From assembly GCA_016193165.1 (NCBI GenBank), contig JACPST010000132.1, positions 1-5,709 on the forward strand: 5,709 bases of DNA, given 5' to 3'. Shown piece after piece: positions 1 to 5,190 of the stretch. The notes under the pieces are model-generated. The model was not told where the DNA came from, did not search any database, and saw only the letters and a list, made by a program, of their open reading frames with translations. The translations under genes were made by a program, and so were the position numbers. How positions within the stretch are numbered: the stretch's first letter is position 1; each line of letters opens with the position of its first letter. Origin of the DNA: Deltaproteobacteria bacterium (GTDB lineage Bacteria > Bdellovibrionota > JACOXK01 > 2-02-FULL-40-11).

Positions 1-1709
1 TGCCCAGCGATACCTACCCCACTACCGTGTACGGTTACACAGACTTGCTTGCCCTCTTTGAGAAAGCCTATGGAAATCTCAAGATTTCCCCCTTTTTGTC
101 CCCGATCAAAAATAGCCTGTAAAGAATTTTGAAATAAATTTAAAAAGACCTGGACCAATTGATTAAAATCTCCATAAATTTTAGGGACAGGTTCAAAATG
201 CTTTCCCAAGGTTAAATTTCTATGACGGATATTAAGCTCAATCAAAGACAGAGCCTTTTCAATCCCCTTTTGAACATCTAAAAACTCCCAATCCTCTTCC
301 TTTGATGCTCGTGAAAAATAAAGCAAATTTTCTACAATTTGTTTTGACCGAAGGGCTGCCGCCTCAATAGCTTTAACGTCTTCATGCATTGGATTTTGAG
401 ATGGAATTTCTGAAAGCAAAATTTGTGCAAACGCCAAAATCCCCCCTAAAGGATTATTGATTTCATGCGCCACACTGCCTGCTAAAATACCAATCTCTGC
501 CATTTTTTCTGCTTGAATCAGTTGATCTCGTAAACGCTTTTCCTCCCCTTGATCACGATAGTATTGAACCACCAGTTTTTCTTCTAGCGGCTTGGTTGGG
601 AAAGAAGAGGTCGCGTAAAAAGTATTTTGGGCCATGCTTTTTAAATCAAACGTTTGAGGTTTTTTTCGAGAAAGAGATTCTTTAAGCAAACACCCCTCAC
701 AAGGAGACTCTCTTTTTTGAAACACTTTATAGCATTTTTGCCCCACGAGTTCTTGAATTTTCATTCCAGAAATTTGGCTATAAGCTACATTCGCACGTAC
801 GATCGTATAGTCTTTATCCACTAAGGATACAGGATCAATAATGGCATCAAAAGTTTTCTGCCATTCTTCTTTTCGAGCAATAGAAACAGTAAAAATATGA
901 ATTTTTTCCAAGGTAAGCGCAACGGCATCTGAGACTTGTTTTATCAGATCTATCTTCTCATAAAGCTCAATAATTTTTTCTTCGTTTTCACATAAAAAAT
1001 AAAGATGCCCTAAACATTTCTTTTGATAAATCAAAGGTATCACAATGGAAGGAAGCCCCAATTCTTTAATTTTTTTGACCGTATCTTCGGCAATCGTTTC
1101 AGAAAGAATCACTTTTTCAATAGATAAAATTCCTTTTAGAGCTTTTTCAACGCGCGTTGCTAACTCTTCTTGCGTTGAACTCGCGTTAATCCAAGCAATG
1201 AGATGATTGAGTTGCTCTAAATACCGCTTTGTTTTGTGAAGCTCCCCTTCCACAGATTGCAATCTTTGAGTTCTCCGGGCAACTTGACTTTCAAGCTTTT
1301 GAATAAATTTTTCTAATTTCTTGTTTTGGATTTTTAAATTGGCCGTCAAGTGCTCATGTTTAGATACCAAATCAAAATGATGAGTTCCCTGAATTAAGGC
1401 CTCACGAATTTCCTTAGAGGAGCTGGATTTTAAAATAAAACGAAAAACTTCTCCGCCATTAATGGCCTCCTTCGTTACTTTGGCATCCAATTTATCGATT
1501 AATAAAATGCGAACTGTTTCCGGGAATACCTTTTTCAAATATTCAAAATCTTGAACTTCTGGAGATAAAATAACTTTAATGGGCTTTGTTTTTAAAAGAG
1601 AGGAAGCCTCTTTCAAAGAAGGAACATGATACACATGAAAATAAGGGCACTGGGCAGAAGAAAACCAATCTTTCTGAAGACCGATAAATAAGACACCTTG
1701 CCGCTCCAT
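1..1709 (-). CDS. Sensor histidine kinase: pseudo-receiver, coiled coil, GAF-like, PAS, HisKA, HATPase (3' end outside the window)
   Basis: Soluble two-component sensor kinase expected to autophosphorylate on His and pass phosphate to an unidentified response regulator. 569 codons are visible without a stop and the frame runs off the left edge. Residues 1-110 resemble a receiver domain of the HD-GYP/RpfG kind, but Pro50 (ILSPEV) sits where the phospho-acceptor Asp belongs, while Lys94 (RFILK) is kept. A Lys/Glu/Gln-rich coiled coil spans about 115-165 and a GAF-like segment about 165-275. A PAS domain begins near 283 and carries a Cys cluster (C326, C337, C340; CYKVF...CEGC). The HisKA H-box AGSVAHEINNPLGG has His415. 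The N-box NLFQNSLQAI has Asn528. The G1 box reads VHGSGVGI with Gly562 where Asp is expected. No membrane segment is evident, so it is probably cytoplasmic. The ATG at 1709 follows AAAGGA and is the only good start after an in-frame stop at 1752-1754. It is preceded by its own promoter. Kinase class is secure; the signal sensed is unknown. Confidence 0.9.
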   Translation of the reverse strand, partial: MERQGVLFIGLQKDWFSSAQCPYFHVYHVPSLKEASSLLKTKPIKVILSPEVQDFEYLKKVFPETVRILLIDKLDAKVTKEAINGGEVFRFILKSSSSKEIREALIQGTHHFDLVSKHEHLTANLKIQNKKLEKFIQKLESQVARRTQRLQSVEGELHKTKRYLEQLNHLIAWINASSTQEELATRVEKALKGILSIEKVILSETIAEDTVKKIKELGLPSIVIPLIYQKKCLGHLYFLCENEEKIIELYEKIDLIKQVSDAVALTLEKIHIFTVSIARKEEWQKTFDAIIDPVSLVDKDYTIVRANVAYSQISGMKIQELVGQKCYKVFQKRESPCEGCLLKESLSRKKPQTFDLKSMAQNTFYATSSFPTKPLEEKLVVQYYRDQGEEKRLRDQLIQAEKMAEIGILAGSVAHEINNPLGGILAFAQILLSEIPSQNPMHEDVKAIEAAALRSKQIVENLLYFSRASKEEDWEFLDVQKGIEKALSLIELNIRHRNLTLGKHFEPVPKIYGDFNQLVQVFLNLFQNSLQAIFDRGQKGGNLEISIGFLKEGKQVCVTVHGSGVGIAG

Positions 1710-1765
1710 CCTTGTTTTCCTTTGATAATTTTTTGTGGGGAAAGCGACACCTTAAAAGTAAACTC

Positions 1766-1794
1766 ATTATGAACGATCTAAGGCGGTTTGTCAA
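1766..1794 (-). promoter_or_regulatory. Sigma70-type promoter for the histidine kinase gene
   Basis: On the minus strand a perfect -35 box TTGACA (1794-1789) is followed after exactly 17 bp by CATAAT (1771-1766), one mismatch from the -10 consensus. Transcription would start near 1759 and give a leader of about 50 nt before the ATG at 1709. This places the kinase under separate control from the M14 peptidase gene, which ends at 1830. The match is direct; use in the cell is inferred. Confidence 0.65.
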
Positions 1795-1797
1795 ACC
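1785..1797. repeat. Perfect 6-bp-arm palindrome over the -35 box (possible operator)
   Basis: GGTTTG-T-CAAACC on the plus strand is a perfect inverted repeat with a one-base centre. It fully contains the -35 hexamer of the kinase promoter, so a dimeric protein bound here would block or modulate polymerase. The arms are short and part of the symmetry could be chance; no cognate regulator is visible in the window. Confidence 0.35.
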
Positions 1798-1829
1798 AGC
1801 TTGCTAGATCAAAGACTAGTATAGCGACA

Positions 1830-2501
1830 CTAGAATCGAATGGCCTCTAGAATGGCTTCCACAGACTCTTTCCATGCTTTTTCAGGAGAAATTTTTTCAG
1901 GAAGTTCATAGGTAATCACAGCAATTTTTTTCTCTCGTCCCGCATAGCTTCCCAAAGAACCCGGGGTAGAATAACCAATATCTTCGGTAACCGGATAGCC
2001 ATTATGCTTTGCCATCGCATGAGCAAGTTTATGAGCAGGCCCATCATAATTAATCTGATGGGGATTTAAACTATGAAAAGAAATAATTTTATGAGGCTTG
2101 GACTCTTGAATGAGATTTACAAAGGCTTGAACCTCGGGCTCAGAACCTGGGTTGGGCCCTGGATAATATTTGGGTTGAGAGGCCTTGGATGTCCAATCTT
2201 TTGTTGGAAAATTCCGATTGAGATCAACTTTATGGGCATTCACACGTGTTTGATTTTTAAATCCATCAGGATTTGCAATAGGAACTACAATCAAGGTCTT
2301 CTTTTGAAAGCGATCCGCATTTTGAATCAGGTAGTCTTTTAAGGAAAGCGCTAAAGCAACTCCTTCTGGTTCATCTCCATGAAAACCCCCATAAAAATGA
2401 ATAGATGGACCCTGAGTTCCAATCTTCCAAGCACGAAGTGGCTCAGATAAAACAGAATATCCTATGTTCCACTCAGAAACCGACATAGATTTAAGCTCCA
2501 T
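1830..2501 (-). CDS. M14-family zinc carboxypeptidase/amidase, MpaA-like (murein peptide amidase)
   Basis: Metallopeptidase of the M14 (carboxypeptidase A) fold, of the short MpaA-like type (E. coli MpaA is of similar size, about 240 residues). MpaA itself cleaves the gamma-D-Glu-meso-DAP bond of murein tripeptides in the cytoplasm during cell-wall recycling; the same substrate is inferred here, not shown. The catalytic set is complete: zinc ligands His41 and Glu44 in GGFHGDEPEG, the substrate-contact stretch VDLNRNFP (Arg96) after ANPDG, third zinc ligand His143 in ISFHS, and catalytic Glu199 in ITYELPE. No signal peptide is seen, in line with a cytosolic enzyme. At 223 codons it is full-length. 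The ATG at 2501 overlaps the upstream frame by 40 bp; an internal ATG at 2486 (Met6) has a better-placed GGAG nine bases upstream and may be the true start. Overlap implies co-transcription and translational coupling with the FAD-VanZ frame. Family call is secure; the substrate is less so. Confidence 0.88.
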   Translation of the reverse strand: MELKSMSVSEWNIGYSVLSEPLRAWKIGTQGPSIHFYGGFHGDEPEGVALALSLKDYLIQNADRFQKKTLIVVPIANPDGFKNQTRVNAHKVDLNRNFPTKDWTSKASQPKYYPGPNPGSEPEVQAFVNLIQESKPHKIISFHSLNPHQINYDGPAHKLAHAMAKHNGYPVTEDIGYSTPGSLGSYAGREKKIAVITYELPEKISPEKAWKESVEAILEAIRF

Positions 2502-2821
2502 ACCCCAAAAAATCCTGCACTTCCATCGACCATCATATCTTTTATTTCAAAATCACGAAACGGCAAGAGAGATTGATGAAACTCATCTGAAATCCCATAT
2601 AAAAAAACAAAGAGAATAGAAAATAAAAAATGTTTTGACGCTCTAAAAGATAATACGCCTAAGGGAACATAGGCTAAAAAATGATAAATAATATCTACGC
2701 CTTTAAATGTCTGACTTTCGCTCATGGGCTCTGGAACGGGATGGTGAGAAAAATAAAAAATCAAAGCACACCAGGCAATGACGGGCACCCAAAAAACAAA
2801 AAAATGTTTTAAGTGATCCAT
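2462..2821 (-). other. VanZ-like module within the fused frame; could be translated on its own
   Basis: The last 119 codons of the fused frame are a complete VanZ-like integral membrane protein starting at an internal ATG (2821-2819, Met450). Family landmarks, in local numbering: WVPVIAWCALIFYFS (TM1, 11-25), D43...HFLAYVPLG (43-55, reaching into TM2), LYGISDEFHQS (74-84) and a loop RDFEIKDMMVDGSAG (89-103, Asp95 and Asp99) leading to the last helix. The usual PGR of the loop is PFR. VanZ from Tn1546 gives low-level teicoplanin resistance by an unclear route; most chromosomal relatives have no known role, so no resistance function is claimed. An AGGG lies about 11 bases upstream of the ATG, a weak ribosome site. 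Length and intact motifs suggest this was once a separate gene downstream of the oxidoreductase. Confidence 0.75.
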
Positions 2822-4168
2822 ACAGGGGAATGCCCTAGACTCCGAGAAGAAGAAAGGGTCACATGCCCTGTAGCCGGGCTTTAAAACCGTTCGGCTCGAA
2901 TACCATTTGATTTCCGGCCCATAAAGAAGCGTGTCCGAGCCGCAAACACCCGGCATGAGTTTATCCAAAAGCTCTAACATTTCTGAAATAGCCAAAAGTT
3001 GCGTGTAAGGAAACGCATAGCCTAAATTTCCAGGGGTTGCAGTTTTAAGCGTAGGCTGAAGATTCATTTCATGAAGTCTTTTTTCAGTCGTTCTTCTATT
3101 TTCTTTTAAATCGCGAAGTCTCTGAACAATGACGCCATTTCCAAGCACGTTGCATTGTCTGGCCACAGCTTTCCCGTATTCATATGGATCATTAAAAGGG
3201 TGAGTAAACTTGGTTGAAACTAAAAGAGCAAAGTTTGTATTGGCTGTCTTCTTTGAATCATCCGCGTAACTATGTCCATTGCACGTAATCAGCTTATCCA
3301 CTTCTTCCTGCACGACTTCTCCGCCGTAATTTACACAAAACGTGCGTGCTCTTAAATCTGTTTTAGGCGTGCGAGCCACAAGCTTGGGTTCATACACCAC
3401 ATCACAAATTTCTTTCATCACCCAATTAGGAAGCTCTACTCGAACCCCGATATCGACTTGATTATTAATCAACTCTAAGCCTATTTGCTCAGCCAATTTT
3501 TTAAAAAAGGTCATGCCTCTTCGGCCAGGCCCCAGCACCAAATAGGGAGACGTTTCAATAAATTCTTTGGTATGGGCTAAATCTTTAATATGAACTTCAA
3601 ATCCACCGTCTCTTTGAGCGCACCCCGCCACTTCGTGATAAAAACGAATCTCAATTCGATCCTTCATGTACGCGTACATGTTTTTTAAAATTTCAAAATT
3701 ATGATCTGTCCCTAAATGCCTGATTTTGGCAGAGAGCAAATGAAGCCCACAGCGAGCCGCGCGAACTTTGATGGATTCAATTTTTTCCTCATCATCTCCA
3801 TACACGCGGATATTTTTCTCACTGGAAAAGCGCATGTAGATATCATCCACTTTTCGCATGAGGCGGCCAAATAAATCCATGTCGTGGATATATTCCTGAA
3901 GATTTCCGCCGTATTCTCGATCCGTAGAAAACACAAGCTTACCATCGGAAAAGCTTCCAGCCCCACCCCATCCTTCCATAAGATCCTTACCTTGTTTTCG
4001 GTCTCGATCTTCTAAAGGCTTTCCTTTATCGAGGAGTAAAATTTTAAGATTGGGATTTTCTTCGATAAGAAAAAGGGAGGTAAAAATACCGCTTGCGCCA
4101 GCGCCTACTACAATGACGTCATAAGTCATACAAAGAGGCAGTAAAACACAAAACGAAAGTCGTTGCAA
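2462..4168 (-). CDS. Fused frame: C-terminally truncated COG2509-type FAD-dependent oxidoreductase joined to a VanZ-like membrane protein
   Basis: One open frame of 568 codons covers two unrelated modules. Residues 14 to about 440 are an NAD(P)/FAD-dependent dehydrogenase of the COG2509 kind. It has a Rossmann fingerprint YDVIVVGAGASG (Gly22, 24, 27), an acidic strand end LLLDKG (Asp47), the family stretch GWGGAGSFSDGKL (67-77), LGPGRRG (about 209), DIGVRVE (about 238) and GPEIKWYSSR (about 416-425). The family normally continues for some tens of residues with a GDGAG-like FAD-contact motif; here it breaks off after YRACDPFFF (433-441), and neither other reading frame supplies the motif. Residues 450-568 are a VanZ-like protein beginning with its own Met. 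Start: TTG at 4168 has AGAGGA seven bases upstream, whereas the ATG at 4129, which fits the family N-terminus better, has no Shine-Dalgarno. The oxidoreductase reaction is unknown and this copy may be inactive. Whether a single polypeptide or two proteins are made is undecided. Confidence 0.75.
   Translation of the reverse strand: MQRLSFCVLLPLCMTYDVIVVGAGASGIFTSLFLIEENPNLKILLLDKGKPLEDRDRKQGKDLMEGWGGAGSFSDGKLVFSTDREYGGNLQEYIHDMDLFGRLMRKVDDIYMRFSSEKNIRVYGDDEEKIESIKVRAARCGLHLLSAKIRHLGTDHNFEILKNMYAYMKDRIEIRFYHEVAGCAQRDGGFEVHIKDLAHTKEFIETSPYLVLGPGRRGMTFFKKLAEQIGLELINNQVDIGVRVELPNWVMKEICDVVYEPKLVARTPKTDLRARTFCVNYGGEVVQEEVDKLITCNGHSYADDSKKTANTNFALLVSTKFTHPFNDPYEYGKAVARQCNVLGNGVIVQRLRDLKENRRTTEKRLHEMNLQPTLKTATPGNLGYAFPYTQLLAISEMLELLDKLMPGVCGSDTLLYGPEIKWYSSRTVLKPGYRACDPFFFSESRAFPCMDHLKHFFVFWVPVIAWCALIFYFSHHPVPEPMSESQTFKGVDIIYHFLAYVPLGVLSFRASKHFLFSILFVFLYGISDEFHQSLLPFRDFEIKDMMVDGSAGFFGVWSLNLCRFLSGT
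2821..2872. repeat. Tandem palindromes and 7-bp inverted ends at the FAD-VanZ junction
   Basis: Read on the minus strand, this 52-bp stretch contains two similar small palindromes, AGGGCATGTGACCCT and AGGGCATTCCCCT, which share AGGGCAT and end in CCCT. Their starts are 33 bp apart. The whole stretch is also bounded by perfect 7-bp inverted ends, TACAGGG and CCCTGTA. It runs from Tyr433 of the oxidoreductase to the first base of the VanZ start codon, so it coincides with the place where oxidoreductase homology is lost. It may be a recombination scar, a hairpin in the mRNA, or coincidence. Confidence 0.5.
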
Positions 4169-4214
4169 CCGCTGTTCCTCTTTTGTTAATCTAAAAAATA
4201 GGAGAGGTGCGCAT
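4169..4214. promoter_or_regulatory. 46-bp divergent intergenic gap with both ribosome binding sites
   Basis: The gap holds AGAGGA on the minus strand (4181-4176, seven bases before the TTG at 4168) and GGAGAGG on the plus strand (4201-4207, seven bases before the ATG at 4215). The remaining space is too small for two full promoters, so at least one promoter must overlap a coding region. TTGCAA (4163-4168) and GTTAAT (4185-4190), 16 bp apart, form a weak plus-strand candidate. I could not find a convincing minus-strand promoter. The ribosome sites are clear; the promoters are not. Confidence 0.4.
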
Positions 4215-4670
4215 ATGATTGATTCAAAATGGTGTTGTAAAATATGTCCAGAATGGGCAACTTTGATTTTAAGATTGACCGTTGGAATAACCTTTTTTCT
4301 TCATGGTTCTCAAAAAGTATTAGGGGCCTTTGGCGGTGGTGGACTAGCTGGAACTGCCGGCTTTCTCTCACAACTGGGCTTTCCTATGCCAGAAGTGATG
4401 GCTTACGTCTTAGGCTTTACAGAATTTTTAGGAGGCTTTGGCGTGTTGTTGGGCATTGGAACACGACTTTTTGCGGCTTTACTTGCTTGTACGATGACCG
4501 TAGCTATTCTTACGGTTCATCTTAAAAATGGATTTTTTGCCAGCCAAGGAGGCTTTGAGTTTCCCTTTGTACTTTTGGGATCTTCTCTAGCACTTGTTTG
4601 CACAGGATGCCAAAAATGGGGACTCGACTGCATCCTCCACAAAAAATGCTGTGGAACAGATAACTCTTAA
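4215..4670 (+). CDS. DoxX-family membrane protein with cysteine-rich ends
   Basis: Small polytopic inner-membrane protein of the DoxX family. Relatives include a subunit of archaeal thiosulfate:quinone oxidoreductase and mycobacterial DoxX, which acts in redox and thiol stress; the role here is unknown. Four hydrophobic segments fit the family: about 14-34, 62-81, 84-101 and 115-131. Family landmarks are RLTVGITFFLHGSQKVLGAFGG (Arg20, His30, Gly31, Lys34), FTEFLGGFGVLLGIGTR (Glu70, Arg84), HLKNGFF (His102) and QGGFEF (Glu115). The usual GxGxxSLD near the end is replaced by CTGCQKWGLDC. Nine cysteines are present: C7, C8 and C11 (CCKIC) at the N-terminus, C92, then C129, C132, C139, C145 and C146 at the C-terminal end. 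That suggests a redox or metal-binding variation, which is inference. At 151 codons the length is normal. GGAGAGG lies seven bases before the ATG. It is the only plus-strand gene and its stop overlaps the convergent PPC gene by 4 bp. Confidence 0.88.
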   Translation: MIDSKWCCKICPEWATLILRLTVGITFFLHGSQKVLGAFGGGGLAGTAGFLSQLGFPMPEVMAYVLGFTEFLGGFGVLLGIGTRLFAALLACTMTVAILTVHLKNGFFASQGGFEFPFVLLGSSLALVCTGCQKWGLDCILHKKCCGTDNS

Positions 4671-4685
4671 AGAGTACAGTTTTTT
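4641..4685. terminator. Possible bidirectional terminator between the convergent DoxX and PPC genes
   Basis: An A-tract (4641-4646) followed by TG and CTGT can pair with ACAG and a T-tract (4676-4685), and the loop contains a further palindrome ACTCTT-A-AAGAGT (4663-4675) over both stop codons. A-tract/stem/T-tract symmetry would serve both strands. The stem is short, interrupted and AT-rich, so efficiency is doubtful. Confidence 0.35.
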
Positions 4686-5107
4686 AAATCCCAAACATTA
4701 ATTCCAATCTCTGGGTTGGGGATTTTTTGAACTTGAACAGGAAAGGCCGTAACAAAAACTTCTAAAGTGACGGCTACTTTTCCTGAAAAAAGATGTCCTC
4801 CAATAACGTGATAGTCTCGTCCGGATAAGGCGGCATGAATATGGACAAAAGGATTTCCATTCGTTAACCACGAAATATTGCCTTGCGCGGACAAAAGCTC
4901 ATAATCTTCTGAGAAAACTTTTTTGTGAAACTTTTTGATGAGTAGATCGTAATATCCTAATTCCACATCCTTTAAAGCTCCGATGGCTTGAAGTGCGGCA
5001 AAACCAATTTTAAAATCCTGGGCCATCTTCGTCAAAGAGCCAATCAATTCTTCTTCACGCACCAAACGAATGGCATAAACGGATGGCTTAATTTGTTTTA
5101 TTTCCAT
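4667..5107 (-). CDS. PPC (DUF296, PD1-like) domain protein
   Basis: Single-domain protein of the PPC/DUF296 family, the 'DNA-binding protein with PD1-like motif' of COG1661. In plants the domain sits in AT-hook nuclear proteins; bacterial single-domain versions form trimers with a metal site, and their function is mostly unknown. No AT-hook is visible here, so DNA binding should not be assumed. Family signatures: ALQAIGALKDVELGYYD (38-54), YELLSAQGNIS (69-79), then PFVHIHAALS and IGGHL, which together supply His89, His91 and His105 as the likely metal triad, then VAVTLEVFV (111-119). At 146 codons it is full-length. GAGGAG lies eight bases before the ATG at 5107. The acyltransferase frame stops at 5120, 12 bp upstream, so the two genes are probably co-transcribed. 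The stop overlaps that of the convergent DoxX gene. Confidence 0.88.
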   Translation of the reverse strand: MEIKQIKPSVYAIRLVREEELIGSLTKMAQDFKIGFAALQAIGALKDVELGYYDLLIKKFHKKVFSEDYELLSAQGNISWLTNGNPFVHIHAALSGRDYHVIGGHLFSGKVAVTLEVFVTAFPVQVQKIPNPEIGINVWDLKNCTL

Positions 5108-5190
5108 AAGGCTAACTCCTCAAAGGTTTGAGATGAAATTAAAGAACGATCTTTTAAATCTTGCAAACTTTTTTTTAAGCGCCCACCCAT
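5098..5190 (-). other. Short frame resembling the displaced C-terminal tail of the acyltransferase
   Basis: In a frame different from the acyltransferase, 30 codons from the ATG at 5190 encode a plausible amphipathic helical tail (MGGRLKKSLQDLKDRS, then a segment ending FEELALWK). The stop (5098-5100) overlaps the PPC start (ATG 5107) by 10 bp, as expected of coupled operon genes. The frame opens after a stop at 5206-5208. The alternative, in-frame tail of the acyltransferase looks far less protein-like. I read it as a remnant left by an out-of-frame deletion or frameshift, though a small independent peptide cannot be excluded. The ribosome site is poor. Confidence 0.35.

Noticed and set aside
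1576..1794. 72-codon minus-strand frame beginning upstream of the kinase start
   Set aside because: It overlaps the kinase N-terminus in another frame, begins on top of the -35 box and has no family features; the kinase frame explains the region.
1800..1829. Terminator after the M14 gene (CTAG...CTAG hairpin) and a lone TATACT -10-like box at 1818-1823
   Set aside because: The stem is only 4 bp with no T-tract, and the TATACT has no -35 partner at proper spacing.
2073..2342. 89-codon plus-strand frame
   Set aside because: Lies antisense within the M14 peptidase gene, whose catalytic motifs are intact; the product looks like a shadow translation.
2462..2821. Glycopeptide resistance determinant
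   Set aside because: Only a VanZ-like domain is present; none of the vanHAX or vanRS genes is nearby, and most chromosomal VanZ-like proteins are not resistance genes.
3712..3966. 84-codon minus-strand frame
   Set aside because: Alternative-frame shadow inside the oxidoreductase, which has clear family motifs across the same bases.
4186..4371. 61-codon minus-strand frame opposite the DoxX start
   Set aside because: Antisense to DoxX and over its ribosome site; no recognisable features.
4244..4525. 93-codon plus-strand frame
   Set aside because: Frame-shifted shadow of DoxX, rich in Arg/Trp/Ser as expected of an out-of-frame read.
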